Assembly: GCF_016859285.1 (NCBI RefSeq)
Contig: NC_053407.1
Location: 18,204,632 to 18,268,631 of the forward strand
Length of the DNA: 64,000 nt
Direction of reading: 5' to 3'
Source: Xiphias gladius
Taxonomy: Eukaryota; Chordata; Actinopteri; Istiophoriformes; Xiphiidae
This document shows positions 34,475-46,126 of this stretch, in pieces (position 1 is the stretch's first letter; each line of letters begins with the position of its first letter). A program made the translations under genes and the position numbers. The notes under the pieces were generated by a model. That model did not search any database, had not been told where the DNA came from, and saw only the letters and a program-made list of their open reading frames with translations.

Positions 34475-36710
34475 AAAACCTAAATCAAATCCGGCAAGGG
34501 GAAGGGTTACCACTTCAGTAGTCTTATACATTTTACGTTTTAATGAGTTCCAAAGAAGGTCAGCATCCATTATTATTGTTTTTATGTTTTTATTATTATT
34601 TCTTCACCTGCGGTGGGGTGTGTGGAACCCTGAACACAGTTGAAGTAAAGCCAGTGTCAACAGAACACAAGAGTTCATTTGTTTAACTTTTGCAATTGTT
34701 TCTGTCCTGGTTTTAAGATTTAGCAGGGATACAGCTGAGAAAACCGACAGTTTAAATAAGACTTTATAGAAAAATGGAATATACAGGGACAGAGATAATG
34801 TAGGGAGATAGAGGATAGATGCAGGGAAGAAAGGAAAACAATTCTGTTCTGCTTGAAAAATAATAGTGAAATACATACATGAGTGCTTTTTAGTATCACG
34901 TTCCCCCCAGAAAAACTGCAGAACATGACAAGAAACTGTAGAAAGTTGAAGAATTTGAATCTCTTGGAATATTGCTAAAAGAATATCAATGAAAGATTGG
35001 CATGGAGGATGCATATTAACAAGACAGTAAGGTCTAACTGTGACCCTTTAGGTGTACTTCAAAGCCTTGTGGTGTGAAGTAGGGAGGAAGACTGATTATA
35101 TCAGATCTATTCTCGATCATACCTGCATGGTTCATCTCCAACTTCCACTGGGAAAAAATCTGTCGGCTAATCTGGCTAATCTAAACTCTAAGTATCTGCA
35201 GTGAGACCAACATGGACAAGTTAATCTTACAATTCTGAACAGGTTGAATTTGCAACATGCCAAGAGATCCGAGAACTGGAATGAAAACAATTTGTCACAG
35301 AAAAACTATTCTACAAAGCTGAAAGTGAAAGAGTATGTAACTTCATATAAACACTTATTCCTTTTCCGGAGCTGCTGATAATGTTTATGTACATTTATTC
35401 GGGAGAACGGGGAAGATATGTTTAGTACAGTGGGGAAAAAGGATATACATGCGTCAGTTGGGTGAGTCAGTCTATCCAGGAAAACAGACTACGGTGTACG
35501 GTGTTCCTGACTCCTCTTTATGTCAAGGGAACCATCCGTTCGGAGTTCCCTCATGTTAATGAGTCTCCAGATGTTTTGTCTTTTTGCTGAGAGTCGTATC
35601 CTTGTATCTTTGCATTTCAATGACACAAAGAAAAAGGATTTTCATTTTCATCTGGTATCTGTCACACCTTACTCATAGTGTTTGTCTCCACGTGCAACAT
35701 TTGTCCCTCTCACTTGGCGGTTGAAGCACCGCTGTCCAGACGAACCAGCTCACTCTGAGGGACAAACCACAGAACGTCGTCTAGTCCCTGCACATAGCCT
35801 AACGTAGACACAGCATTTACGTGAACACATTTTAGTTTATAAACATTGTATAGGCTGCCTTGCCCATTTAATGGCTTTGCACTCTTTGTTTCTCTTTCTT
35901 TCTTTCTTTCTTCCTTTTACGTTTTCGTTCTATTTTATGCATCTGCTCGTTTCGACGTTAAGCGACGACACTGCCAATCAAACGACGAAGAACTCATAAA
36001 TAAATAAACCTTGCAGGTGCAAACACCACTGCGGACACCGCCGGTTGAATTCCGACCGGAGTCTCCGCTTTGGTCGCGCGGTCCGTCTCCTGCTTAATGA
36101 TCGCCCAAACGCACGGCGGCTTTCTCCGGCTGATATTACACTGTATTCGGCTATAAACAGTAAACTCCAGTCGCCCTTGCAGGTTCTGGGGCCGGCGGAG
36201 AAACGCTGTGTTACGATCTAGCGCAACTCTGCACCTTGACGATTAAACCTAGTCCAACTCGCCTCTTTGAGATGACTGCCCCCTTGGGAGATGGTTAAAA
36301 ACCGGCCCATCCATTGAAAGGGTAGGATCTGTAGGAGGTGGCTTGGCGGCACATTTCGCTCTGGCTGGAGTTCCTACTTCTAGAAATAACACATGTTCAC
36401 TAGCCGAGGCGCAAAATGAGGCGATTGGTTTTACTCTTTATTTTCCTTACTTGGGATTATCAGATAGTTTTTAGTGTTGGTTTGCAGGACGCACCGACTC
36501 TTGGATCTAAAAACAACCCCAGACTTCTCAGCAAAGGTAACGTTCATTTTTCACTTCTACCCTATGACTTAGTTTAAATTATATTGGTAATGTTGTAGAT
36601 TCATGTAAAACCAATGTCCCAAATCAGTGTAGCTGTTTAGATAAACTCAGTGACAGAGTTAATCCGGTCTTCAAATCCTCTGTAAACCCGTCTAGATAAC
36701 GAGTACATCA
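34475..36710. repeat. Tandem duplication unit 2 (contains sema7a promoter and exon 1)
   Basis: Unit 2 is A' (34475-35540), a unique segment X (35541-36581) and B' (36582-36710). X holds the sema7a 5' flank, the 5' UTR, exon 1 and the start of intron 1. B' lies inside intron 1. The junction between units reads gtacatca/aaaacctaaatc. The units are nearly identical where they overlap. Confidence 0.9.
35541..36415 (+). promoter_or_regulatory. sema7a 5' flank and 5' UTR
   Basis: Unique sequence upstream of the sema7a start codon. It becomes CpG-rich from about 36020 to 36240 (for example gccggcggagaaacg). No TATA box is obvious, and the transcription start cannot be placed from sequence. Confidence 0.45.
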
Positions 36711-39700
36711 GTTTAGTTCGGTGGCCCATCCTGACTCCCCAAGAAGAATGAACAGATCCCACTGTCCGTTGATGTCTGACTGCACAATGCTGCCATTGAC
36801 ATTGTTCAGGCTGATCTTCCCTGACATCCTCCCACATCTAAAATATGATAATGACCCTTCGTTTTTCTCCCCCCGTCGCCTCAGATACAGTCAGTGGTGC
36901 ATTCGAATACCAGGTCTACCAGAACCACAGCGTCTTCTTCTACCACGAGGACTCTGGGGAGATGTATGTGGGGGGGAATGATTTCGTCTTAAAACTTGAC
37001 ATGGATGACTATGGCATCGCAGAGGTGGGTGCTCCTGGGCAAACAGATCCCGAACCTCTTTTTTTTTTGGCTCTGTTTATTTTGTCGCCGGCAGCACATG
37101 CACCTGTGTGTAGCCTTTATCAAGTTGCCTCCCTTGATTCAGTGATTGTACTCTCAGCTGGATGTCGGCGGGGTTCATGAGTGTGGCGGTGCAGCTGCTC
37201 GTGATTGGACGCCACGGTAACAGACGGCCGTCGCAGACCCATTGTTCGGTGGGTCTGTCAGCGCCCACTGACAGATAACCCCTTTGAAAGCCGGCTACCA
37301 TTCGGCTTCGAGCGGCCGATTAAGTGCTGGCGGAGACACGCTTGTCACAAACAGACCCCTGTTGACATATCATACACCGAAGTTTCCATAACATAATATC
37401 AAGGGAAATTCTGGTAACTCCACCAGCAGTGAGACTACTATGGTTCATCCTCTATTAAGAATTAATGAGTACTGGGCTATTGACTGTTGTCCTTTAAACT
37501 AGAGCAAACGAGGGCTCTGACCATATCACACACATATTTCAATAATGGATACCAGTCTGTGTCAGGGGCAGCTGAAGCCGTATGAGTACAAGAAATGATC
37601 TTGTCTATCTTTTTTAAACCGAAAGTAAACCTGAGAGAGAAGATTCTAAAATGGGTGCCAGATTTGGGATTTTTATCTATCCTCAAGCTAGTTCAAACAT
37701 TATGTAATCACCACAATCAGCAGGTTTCTGGGCAGTGCTATTAGTGCAACATTCTTTATTGGTAAGTAAGTGATAAGGACTGTTTGAAATGTTCATTTTC
37801 TATATATAAATACTCATTTGAAACTAAAAGACTTTGTTAACATGTTTAATTTGTCCACTATTTGTCCACACATTTCTCCGCAGAAATTTATCCTGAATAC
37901 AACAGGGCAACAGCAGTGCCAAGAGGTTAGTAACTAGAGAATGATGATTTGTGCTATCAGAAATGACTGTTCAACAAGTTTGCTAAATAACAGATTTTTA
38001 AAATGAAAGATAGAATCAATTCTGTGTACTGACTTTGCGATAACGGCCTCTGTGTCGCAGGGCCCCTGTGAAAATGTTATCACTGTCATTGAGAGGTTTC
38101 AGGACAGCCTGTTTGTCTGTGGAACAAATGGACATAGACCACAGTGCTGGAAACTTGTGAGTGTTTGCGCACGTTACACTTAATGTCATATCTTTCCGAC
38201 ACACTGCAGTCTTTGTGGCTCTACTGGCAACAGGAGGGCGCAGCTGATTAAAGCGTGGTGCTGTTTGATGATGTGGCTGTGATTAAACTTTAATTAAAAA
38301 CCCTGTTTTATAATTTAAGTAGAGTGCTGGGCGGCTGGTGTTGGGTATTTTGGTATTTTTCCATCGCAGCCGTCTAGAGCTAACTTTCATAATACTCTGA
38401 CGACTGTTTGTGGTTCTACAGTTTTCATCCACGAACAATCAGTCCCATGAAATAGTGGAGAGTTATGAGGGAACAGGCATCTCTCCGTTCGTGTACACCC
38501 AGAACGCCCTATCGCTCACAGTAGGTATGTGCAGTACCGTACAGCTTCTTGCATAACTGTAGGCCGGCTTTCTTAAAACATGGTTTATAAATGTCGCTCA
38601 GAATAGCAGACTTATGTAACAAAATCAAGTCATGTGTGATTGGCCGGGTTGGCAAGCCAGTGCCTTTTCACAGAAATATACTCAATAATTAATCATTTCT
38701 GCTCATTTTCATGTGATGTCTTGCTGCTGTTTTTAGAGGGGGACCTATATGCAGCAGCGTCTTTGGATACTGAGAGAAATTCATTACAATTCAGAAGGAA
38801 GGCCGGCAGCAGAAGTAATGTCTGGATGTATGACAGCTGGGTCACAGGTGGGTAAATGAGCGATATCAGTTTGTAATGTAGGATGATTACTGCAGTGTAC
38901 GTCCGTTATTATTGTGACGTGACAGCATACAAAATTAATACAAAAATACTCCCATAAACAGGGAAAATAAGCAAGAATTAATAATACCGATCTTGCATGA
39001 AGCTATGCACCTGGTTACCATCATTTAATGTGAACCAGTTAGCTCTGTTTTGTACTGAAACTGTTCAACTGTTTGTTTTGACGGACAGTTTGTCCTGAAA
39101 CTGTTCAACCCTTACCTCATATTATTCTGTTCTTTCCTCAGTGCAGAGCAACAATCTTATCTTGATTTTCCTATGCCAAGCTTTTGCATCACATATGGTG
39201 TGCTGGCCCTGCCTTTTACTATAAACAGTGGAGTGTGGTATTTGTACAGTATCCTCCTGTTTTCACAGAGCCCACGTTCATCTCTGCGTCCTTGGTGAAG
39301 CAAACAGAAGACCCCGACAATGAGAAAATTTACATCTTTTTCCGTGAAAAGAACTCAGACCACAGCCCAGAAGCTGATCCCTGGATATCTAGGGTTTCCC
39401 GAGTTTGTAAGGTACGCTGGACACTGGAGTGGACTCGGATTACAGTGAAGCGCTCACCTTTCTAGACTGCTAAGCTCCCAAAAACCTCATTAGCTCAGCT
39501 TCAGTAATCAAGCTAATAGCCATTCAAGTCTTGTTCAAGTAACATGGAAGGTCAATACCAGTAGATCACTTCTGAAAATTTGAAAAATGTTTTTATTTTT
39601 GAAGCTACAGTAGGCTGCAGCCATAAGCATGACATTCTGAGTCACTCAGTTCAAACTAGGGATGAGAAACAACAGAAAATTTGGTTTTGGTTATTAATCT

Positions 39701-42700
39701 GATTCTGATACCAGGACAAGTATTAGCCTAAAATATTGATCCTTAATTTTTTTTTAAACGCTCCTGAATTCGCCAGCCAAAGGAGATGAAATGCCACCAT
39801 CTGTCAAACCAGTGTTTTTTTGATGTTGACATTAATCCTTGTCTCTTCCAGAAACAATGGTTAAGGTCAGCCACTATTTAAAGGTTTATCAGTAGAGTAT
39901 TGGATATGGATATGCCTGTACTGAAGGCTCGGGCTGTCATCATGCACAATATGATAACCTTGTAGGGAATTAATGACTTGCTTGCATTGTTCTAAAAAAC
40001 AAAGGGTGATGGAAATATACTGGACAATGTCATATGCCAAGGTTTTGTGAATACAATCCCAGGCTTTGACAAGCGTACACATAATTAAAGTATTTAACCA
40101 GATTAATGTAGTAGAGCAACCATCTGTTGCAGGATAGTCTCATTTCCACTAGCTGTACCAAAGAATCAGGGTTCCTCTTCCTTCATTAACTACAGTCTTT
40201 TCAACACCCCTTGTTATTTGACATCTGTGCAAGACAAGCACTAAAAGAAGCTAGGTGTTTTGTTCCAGATATCCCTATCAAATAACCCTTAGTTGATGAA
40301 TTTCACCTTGCGAGAAAAGTGAAAGAACATCTTCCTGGTGTAATTTATAGGTATTATTTTGCAGGTAGATGAAGGCGGATCAAAAAGATTCTTCCAGAAC
40401 ATGTGGACATCGTTTCTGAAGGCCCGTCTTGTCTGTGGGTTTCCAGAGGAGTCTCTGTATTTCAACCGTCTTCTAGACGTTTATATGATGCAAGCCGAGG
40501 ACTGGCAGGACACCAGAGTCTATGCCCTTTTCACAAGCAGCTGGTGCGACACTTTCCCTTCCTTTTATTATCAGCAACTAAGCGTCAACAATCAAATTGA
40601 AAGCTCAGCATTTGCAATGTTTTGGAGAAAAAAACTAACCTTGGCCTGTAAGTTTTGAACTACACAGTGTGTTGCGGAACAGGTTCTGTTATGAACAAAA
40701 AACACCAAGGGGAGTAAGTCAAATGTCAAGTCAAGTTCCAAAAACAAAACCTCAAAAAATACTGGATCCCACGTTCCCCATAGTGCTTTATTTTCATTAT
40801 GTCATTTGACCGTCGCTGCCTAGTAGGAGGCATTTTGTTGCCACACAGACTTTCTGTTATGCATTTTTAGTCTCCAAGCCCAAACAGATAATAGCATCAG
40901 GTTTATCTGGTCAGAGTTGACAAAGCACTGCCAGGGCCACAGAAGATGTGATACGAATGTGGGACATGCCTCCCTGAATTCAAGCCTGAGCAGATTATCA
41001 CACCATGTGGAAAGTCAGTACTGTATTTGCTCTATGGCCAAGGGAGCTGCCCTTCTACCACTCGACCAAGCCTCTAAAGTATGGAGGGTTTGCCACTTAT
41101 TCTGTCAGATACACAGTTGTTTAATTGATGGGGTTGCATGAATCTGGTGTGCTCTATTTTGTGAGTACTGCACCCAAATAATCAAGGAGAATTTTTTCAG
41201 TTCTTTTGTGCCCTGTGCCAAAAAAGTTTTGTGAAAATCCTATCATTAGTTTTTGAGATAATCTGCTAACCATGCTAACTTCAGTTTTTTTTGTTTTTTT
41301 TGTTTAACTTCTAGGAACTCTACAGCAGTTTGCATCTATTCTGTAGGAATGATTGAAGATATATTCGAGAACTCAACTTTCAAAGGCTACGACAAAGACA
41401 TTCCCAGACCAAGGCCAGGAGCGGTAAGGATTTGTTTTGTTGCTACGTTGATTTGCAGATACAGACTACTTCCTCTAAGGATTTTAGTCATGACTACTTT
41501 TCACTCACATCTATTGTGGGCAGTCTACTCTATGTCACATGTGCCTGAGTAGGCTTGGAAAAAACAGGCATGGTACATAAATGGGTGGAAACCTGGAAAA
41601 TGTGAATCTACATTTCATATCCACATCAAGTGCTGTTTAATGTTTCCATCTCTAGTTTTAGAGATTATAGTTTTTTACATTACATTTATTGCAGTTCAGC
41701 CCTGTTGTTAAGGAACAAAAGCGGCCCATAAACATAGATTTGCAGAATTTTCTTCTCTATACAGTTAACAATTTACTGTCCAATGAAAACCTTTCATTTT
41801 AGGAGGTGGACTTGTTGCAATGTTTTATAAAGGAAACCAAAAGAAAACCACCCCCCATCTATGTTGCTTATAGCTTGAGGAAATATTTGTCTCTAATTTT
41901 TTTGTAAACAACTTCAGATGCCTTCAGTTTTGTATACCTGAATACATTAGAATTGCTCGACCTTGGTGTCTTGCAAAAATTCAGTTTATGTTTCTATTTC
42001 CTGCTTGTGGTTTAGCGCCCTCTATGGGCACTGAACTAGGCCACAGCGATTAAGACGAATGTCACCTATGGCTGGTATGTAATTCACACTAATTATGCGT
42101 TTGTCAGACCCTGATGAAGACCTAGAGTCGATATGTGTTGGTCTGTTTGTTTGCCTACATGCTCGAGGAATAAATTAATAGTATTATTTCACCCGATGAC
42201 AGAGTGACTTAGTTTTTTTGGTTTGTTTTTAATTTTCTTCCACAGTTTTCCCTATCTAGCAAAAGTTCTGAAAAAAAAAATTTGTGACCATGTATATTTC
42301 AGTGTGTAAAAAACAGCAGGAGCCTGCCACGGGCCACGGTCAATATGGTGAAGGACTACCCAGAAATGGCTGACTGGGTTCACTCCGTGCACTACACAGC
42401 TCCATTTTATATAAGCAGCAACAACTACACCAAGATAGTGGTGGACCAAGTTCGGGGAGTGGACCACCACATGTATAACATCCTGCTTCTAGCCACGGGT
42501 AAACTGTTCAATACAGAGACAGTCTTCAGAACTTTGTTTTGCTATTTGTATCCGGTGTTTCCCCAATGACCTGGCTTGTTTATAATCTCTGCTAGAAACA
42601 ATGGGCTAGAGATATAACATAGAGTAGCCCTCCCAAAAAAAACAGCATTTCAAAATGTTGTTTGTGTGCCGTTCCAACAGATTGTGGGAAGATCCATAAA

Positions 42701-44228
42701 GTGTTAGCGGCCGGATCTGAACCTTTCATCATCTCTGAAACACGACTCTCCAACAATTCATCCATACAATCAATGAAACTTGACTCCAAAAAGGTACAGC
42801 TGATTTAAAATGCCATTTCTAAATGTCATACATCGTGCATTGCAGTGATGTCAGTACTGTTTTTGTCACTTTGCCAATGCTTTTAAATGAAAAATATTTT
42901 TATACATGAGTGAAATTGAAACAATCAATTTTACATATTAATAATGGATGAAATGAAATGTGTAAAGTCAAAGGGGTCTTGCAGCAGTCAAGCACGGATG
43001 AATACACTGTATTCTATTTGTCTGGCACTAAATGGCACACAGTGGTGCATTTAAATAAAGACTCAGCTGGTGGAGACCAGAAACTGAGCTAAAAGGGGAG
43101 TGACTCAAGTGGCCAAAGACACAACTTCAACACAAATGCTAATGTTGCTCCAAATCTGCTGAATGTGTGAATAGGCAACTATTTGCCAATATGTTCCCCA
43201 CTTTTTTTAAAAGCAATAATATCAGTCAGTGTTGTTGTTATTGTTGTTTATAGCTTATTGCACTGTAGTCAAGGGGGAAAAAAACAATCAATGCAGGTTT
43301 AAAGGAAAATTATGTTTTTGTCTTTCTTAACTCAGAAAAAGTTAGTCGTGGGTTTTTCAGAGAAAATCTCCACCGTGGACCTCCAGAGCTGTCAGGAGTA
43401 CAACAACTCCTGCGCAGATTGTGTCCTGGCCCGGGACCCATACTGTGCCTGGACTAAGTTTGGTTGCGCCCCGACAGTCCCGTAAGTGTGGACACTGTTC
43501 ATACCAAGACTCTTTAGTCCACAATGAGAGGCTCAAACATTTTACAGTATAAAACAGATCAGCAGGGCAACGTCATAGTTATTCATCTCTCACATATAAA
43601 AAAAAAAAAATGCAATAGATGGGAACATATGTTTTGTTTTTGTTCACAGTGGGGGCATTCAGAATGTCAGAGATGGGCAAATAAATGTCTGCTCTACATC
43701 AGTAGAAGGTAACTAGTTATTACACTGTTATCATTCATATTACACACTGGCTAGAGGCTCACAAAAAAACGGTCACATCCATATCCACATCCTTATCTTC
43801 TTTTTATTCTTTTAGAACAAAAGCAAGTAAACCGGGCCAAACGGGAGACAGTTTCATCATCACCAGTGAATTTGAGGACAGTTCATTCAGTCCCCCTGGG
43901 TGTCCCTTTCTACCTGTCATGTCCCATAGACTCTTACCACGCTGTCTACACCTGGGAACACAGGGGCCAGAGCAGCCCTTGTCTGCAGATGCAGTCTAAC
44001 TGCCTGCACCTCATCCCTGCCATGGCACAAGAGAACTATGGCGTCTACGAGTGTGTTTCCAAAGAGAAAGACTACATTAAAGTGGTGAAAAAATATCAAC
44101 TTACAGAGCAAATAATCCCAGACACAAATACGAGAATCATTAATCCTAATGAAATAAATGGTGCATCAGCTGTAGTGTTGCACACAGTATCGATTATACT
44201 TGGACTGGCTGCAGCAATGTTGCACTAA
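36416..44228 (+). CDS. sema7a: Semaphorin 7A (GPI-anchored)
   Basis: A membrane-anchored guidance and immune semaphorin that signals through plexin-C1 and beta1 integrins. Exons: 36416-36536, 36885-37024, 37884-37925, 38061-38156, 38422-38524, 38737-38847, 39269-39411, 40365-40543, 41315-41423, 42303-42498, 42681-42793, 43336-43481, 43650-43708 and 43816-44228. They sum to 1971 nt, 656 aa (human 666). The order is signal peptide (MRRLVLLFIFLTWDYQIVFS), sema domain (GEMYVGGNDFVLKLD, DTRVYALFTSSWN, CGTNGH), PSI domain (SCQEYNNSCADCVLARDPYC), Ig-like domain (FYLSCP to YGVYECVS) and a hydrophobic C terminus after NGASA, as for a GPI signal. Odd points: no RGD motif at the integrin site (K-V-D instead) and a furin-like RAKR between the PSI and Ig domains. 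Confidence 0.94.
41150..41290. repeat. Interspersed repeat fragment in sema7a intron 8
   Basis: Contains gtgaaaatcctatcattagtttttgagataatctgctaac, phrasing recognisable from fish interspersed repeats. A few hundred bases either side show no coding signal. Confidence 0.35.
42010..42190. repeat. Probable SINE-type fragment in sema7a intron 9
   Basis: Runs from tagcgccctctatgggcactgaac to ccctgatgaagacctagagtcgatatg. The wording resembles fish short interspersed elements. It is not coding. Confidence 0.3.
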
Positions 44229-46126
44229 TAAGAGAGGAGACACACCACTTAAAGCATTCTGAATCTAAAAGTCTGTAACACCAAAGATGGCAGTTGTATG
44301 ACACATATCCCACCCCTTCCCCCCAAAAGCCAATCGTCTGCTTTATAACAGCCGAAAAGGAAACATATCAGGCCTATCTTGTTGTTGCATTGATGCAAGT
44401 GAAACCTTGTGTATGCGTAGTAGAAGTAAAACCTGTGGGGGGAAAAAAGCATTTTAAACCTTATTTTGGGGCACAGTCACCAAACTTTTTAAGGAGTTTT
44501 AATCTGATTTGACTGGTGATTCTATAATTGCAGCTTTTAAGTCCCAGTGACCATTGAAAGTGCAATTATGGCTCTCTCCGATTTCATTTAGATAGGGGCC
44601 TTTTCTTGTTAGATCTTAGACTTGCCTAGGACCTTATTTAAACTTTACTCTACTTTCTCTGTTTGAAAATATAGCAGCAATATTCTTGGGGCCTTTGTGT
44701 CTGCCACTGTTAATCAGGCCAGGATGTAGATAGCACTGAAAGAAATTTACTATAACACTAATACAGCTCAACAGTTCAAACCGGAACACTCCCACCGTGA
44801 AAACCAGAACAGTTAGGTTACGAGTTTAAAGGGAACGTGCTGTAGCCAAGGTTGCAGCATTTTTCAAAGAGACGTCAGCACAGGAAGAGGTTGATGTGAT
44901 GGAGGGAGAAAGCAGCACAACTGGTCAGCAGCAGGATGTATTTTAAATGATCCGAGGGGCCCTAATGTTGCCTAATGGGGTTTTGTTTAAATCTGGACTC
45001 GAGCATCCTGCATGAAGCACTACAGTGATTCATTAGGTGAGTACTTGTCTTTCTTTTCAGACAAGGAAAAAAGGGAAGGTGTAAGAAGTAATCGGAATGA
45101 TTACCTTTTAACAGGGTTCAGTCTGTATTACCAAATTACCAAAACACCATTAAAATGTTGTGATCATAAGTGAAAAAGCTTCTAGTCAGACAGCCACAGA
45201 CATAATATATAGTAAGCAGCTGTAGTGTAGTTCAAAGTCCTGCACATGTAGAGGCCAGCTAGCAGCTCTTTGGTTCATTAGGTCTCAGGAAATTGTTATG
45301 TTCCCCTTGTGAATTTCCTCTGTGTTGAATGTTTTTTTCTCTGAAATCTGGTGTATGTTGTTTGACCCTGGCCATGGCGGAGGTCTCCGCTCTCTGAGTG
45401 CTCTTCTAGTTTTGACTCTATCTACACAATGTGCACACTGATGTTTTGAATGAGCTACTTTTCTAGATAGTTATTTATATGAAAACGAGACCATGTAACT
45501 TTAGTTGAAGGGTAGCAACTGTTGCCACAACCGACAATTGTGAGGTAATGGTAAATGTTAAGCAATAGTGCACCAGTGGCAAAAATAGAGACAAGTCAGA
45601 GAACCGGCTTTGTAATGAACATTACAGAGCAACATCTGGCTAAAGTTTGCTGATATTAGCTTACATTTAGTAACTGCTACAGGCATTTTCGCAAGCCTGT
45701 AGCAGCAAACACCTGATTGTAATGAAGTGAGCAGTGGTGCATTTTATCGCATATGAATTCAACTTTTCCCTTGTAAGAAAATTCATGTGATTTCTTCTTC
45801 CAAAAGGTATATAGTCTCACCTACTAAGCTAAATATATTTATCATGTAAATATTATTTTGGTACGATATCAAATTTTATTTTATTACTAAATATTGTTTC
45901 ATATTCTAGATTTTTATATGTGCGTAATCATTGCTTTCAAAATGTACATGACTATTACTGATGTCCTAACTGTTAAAATAAAAAATGACAGAATGGAGCT
46001 GAAAAGCCATATTTTTTCACGAGGAGTCAAACTCACAACCTTGTTCCTCTCTCGTCATAGATCCACTCATGCATGATTTGAAGAGAGCAATGTATTCTTC
46101 CTCAGTAGGTCAGGGCACTCAGTAAA
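44229..46126 (+). other. sema7a 3' UTR and flank, no gene
   Basis: No exon was recognised. The first clear AATAAA on the plus strand is near 45976, which would give a long 3' UTR of about 1.75 kb; this is uncertain. A fragment of the GGCGGAGGT repeat lies at 45330-45410. Confidence 0.4.

Noticed and set aside
33408..35014. 136-codon minus-strand frame present twice (33408-33818 and 34604-35014), with a hydrophobic C-terminal half
   Set aside because: It is identical because the DNA is duplicated, not through selection on protein. It has no family features, no splice context and low-complexity content.
37025..37180. Continuation of sema7a exon 2 past 37024 in an open frame
   Set aside because: A strong gtgggt donor follows GCAGAG, and the next sema-domain residues continue in phase at 37884.
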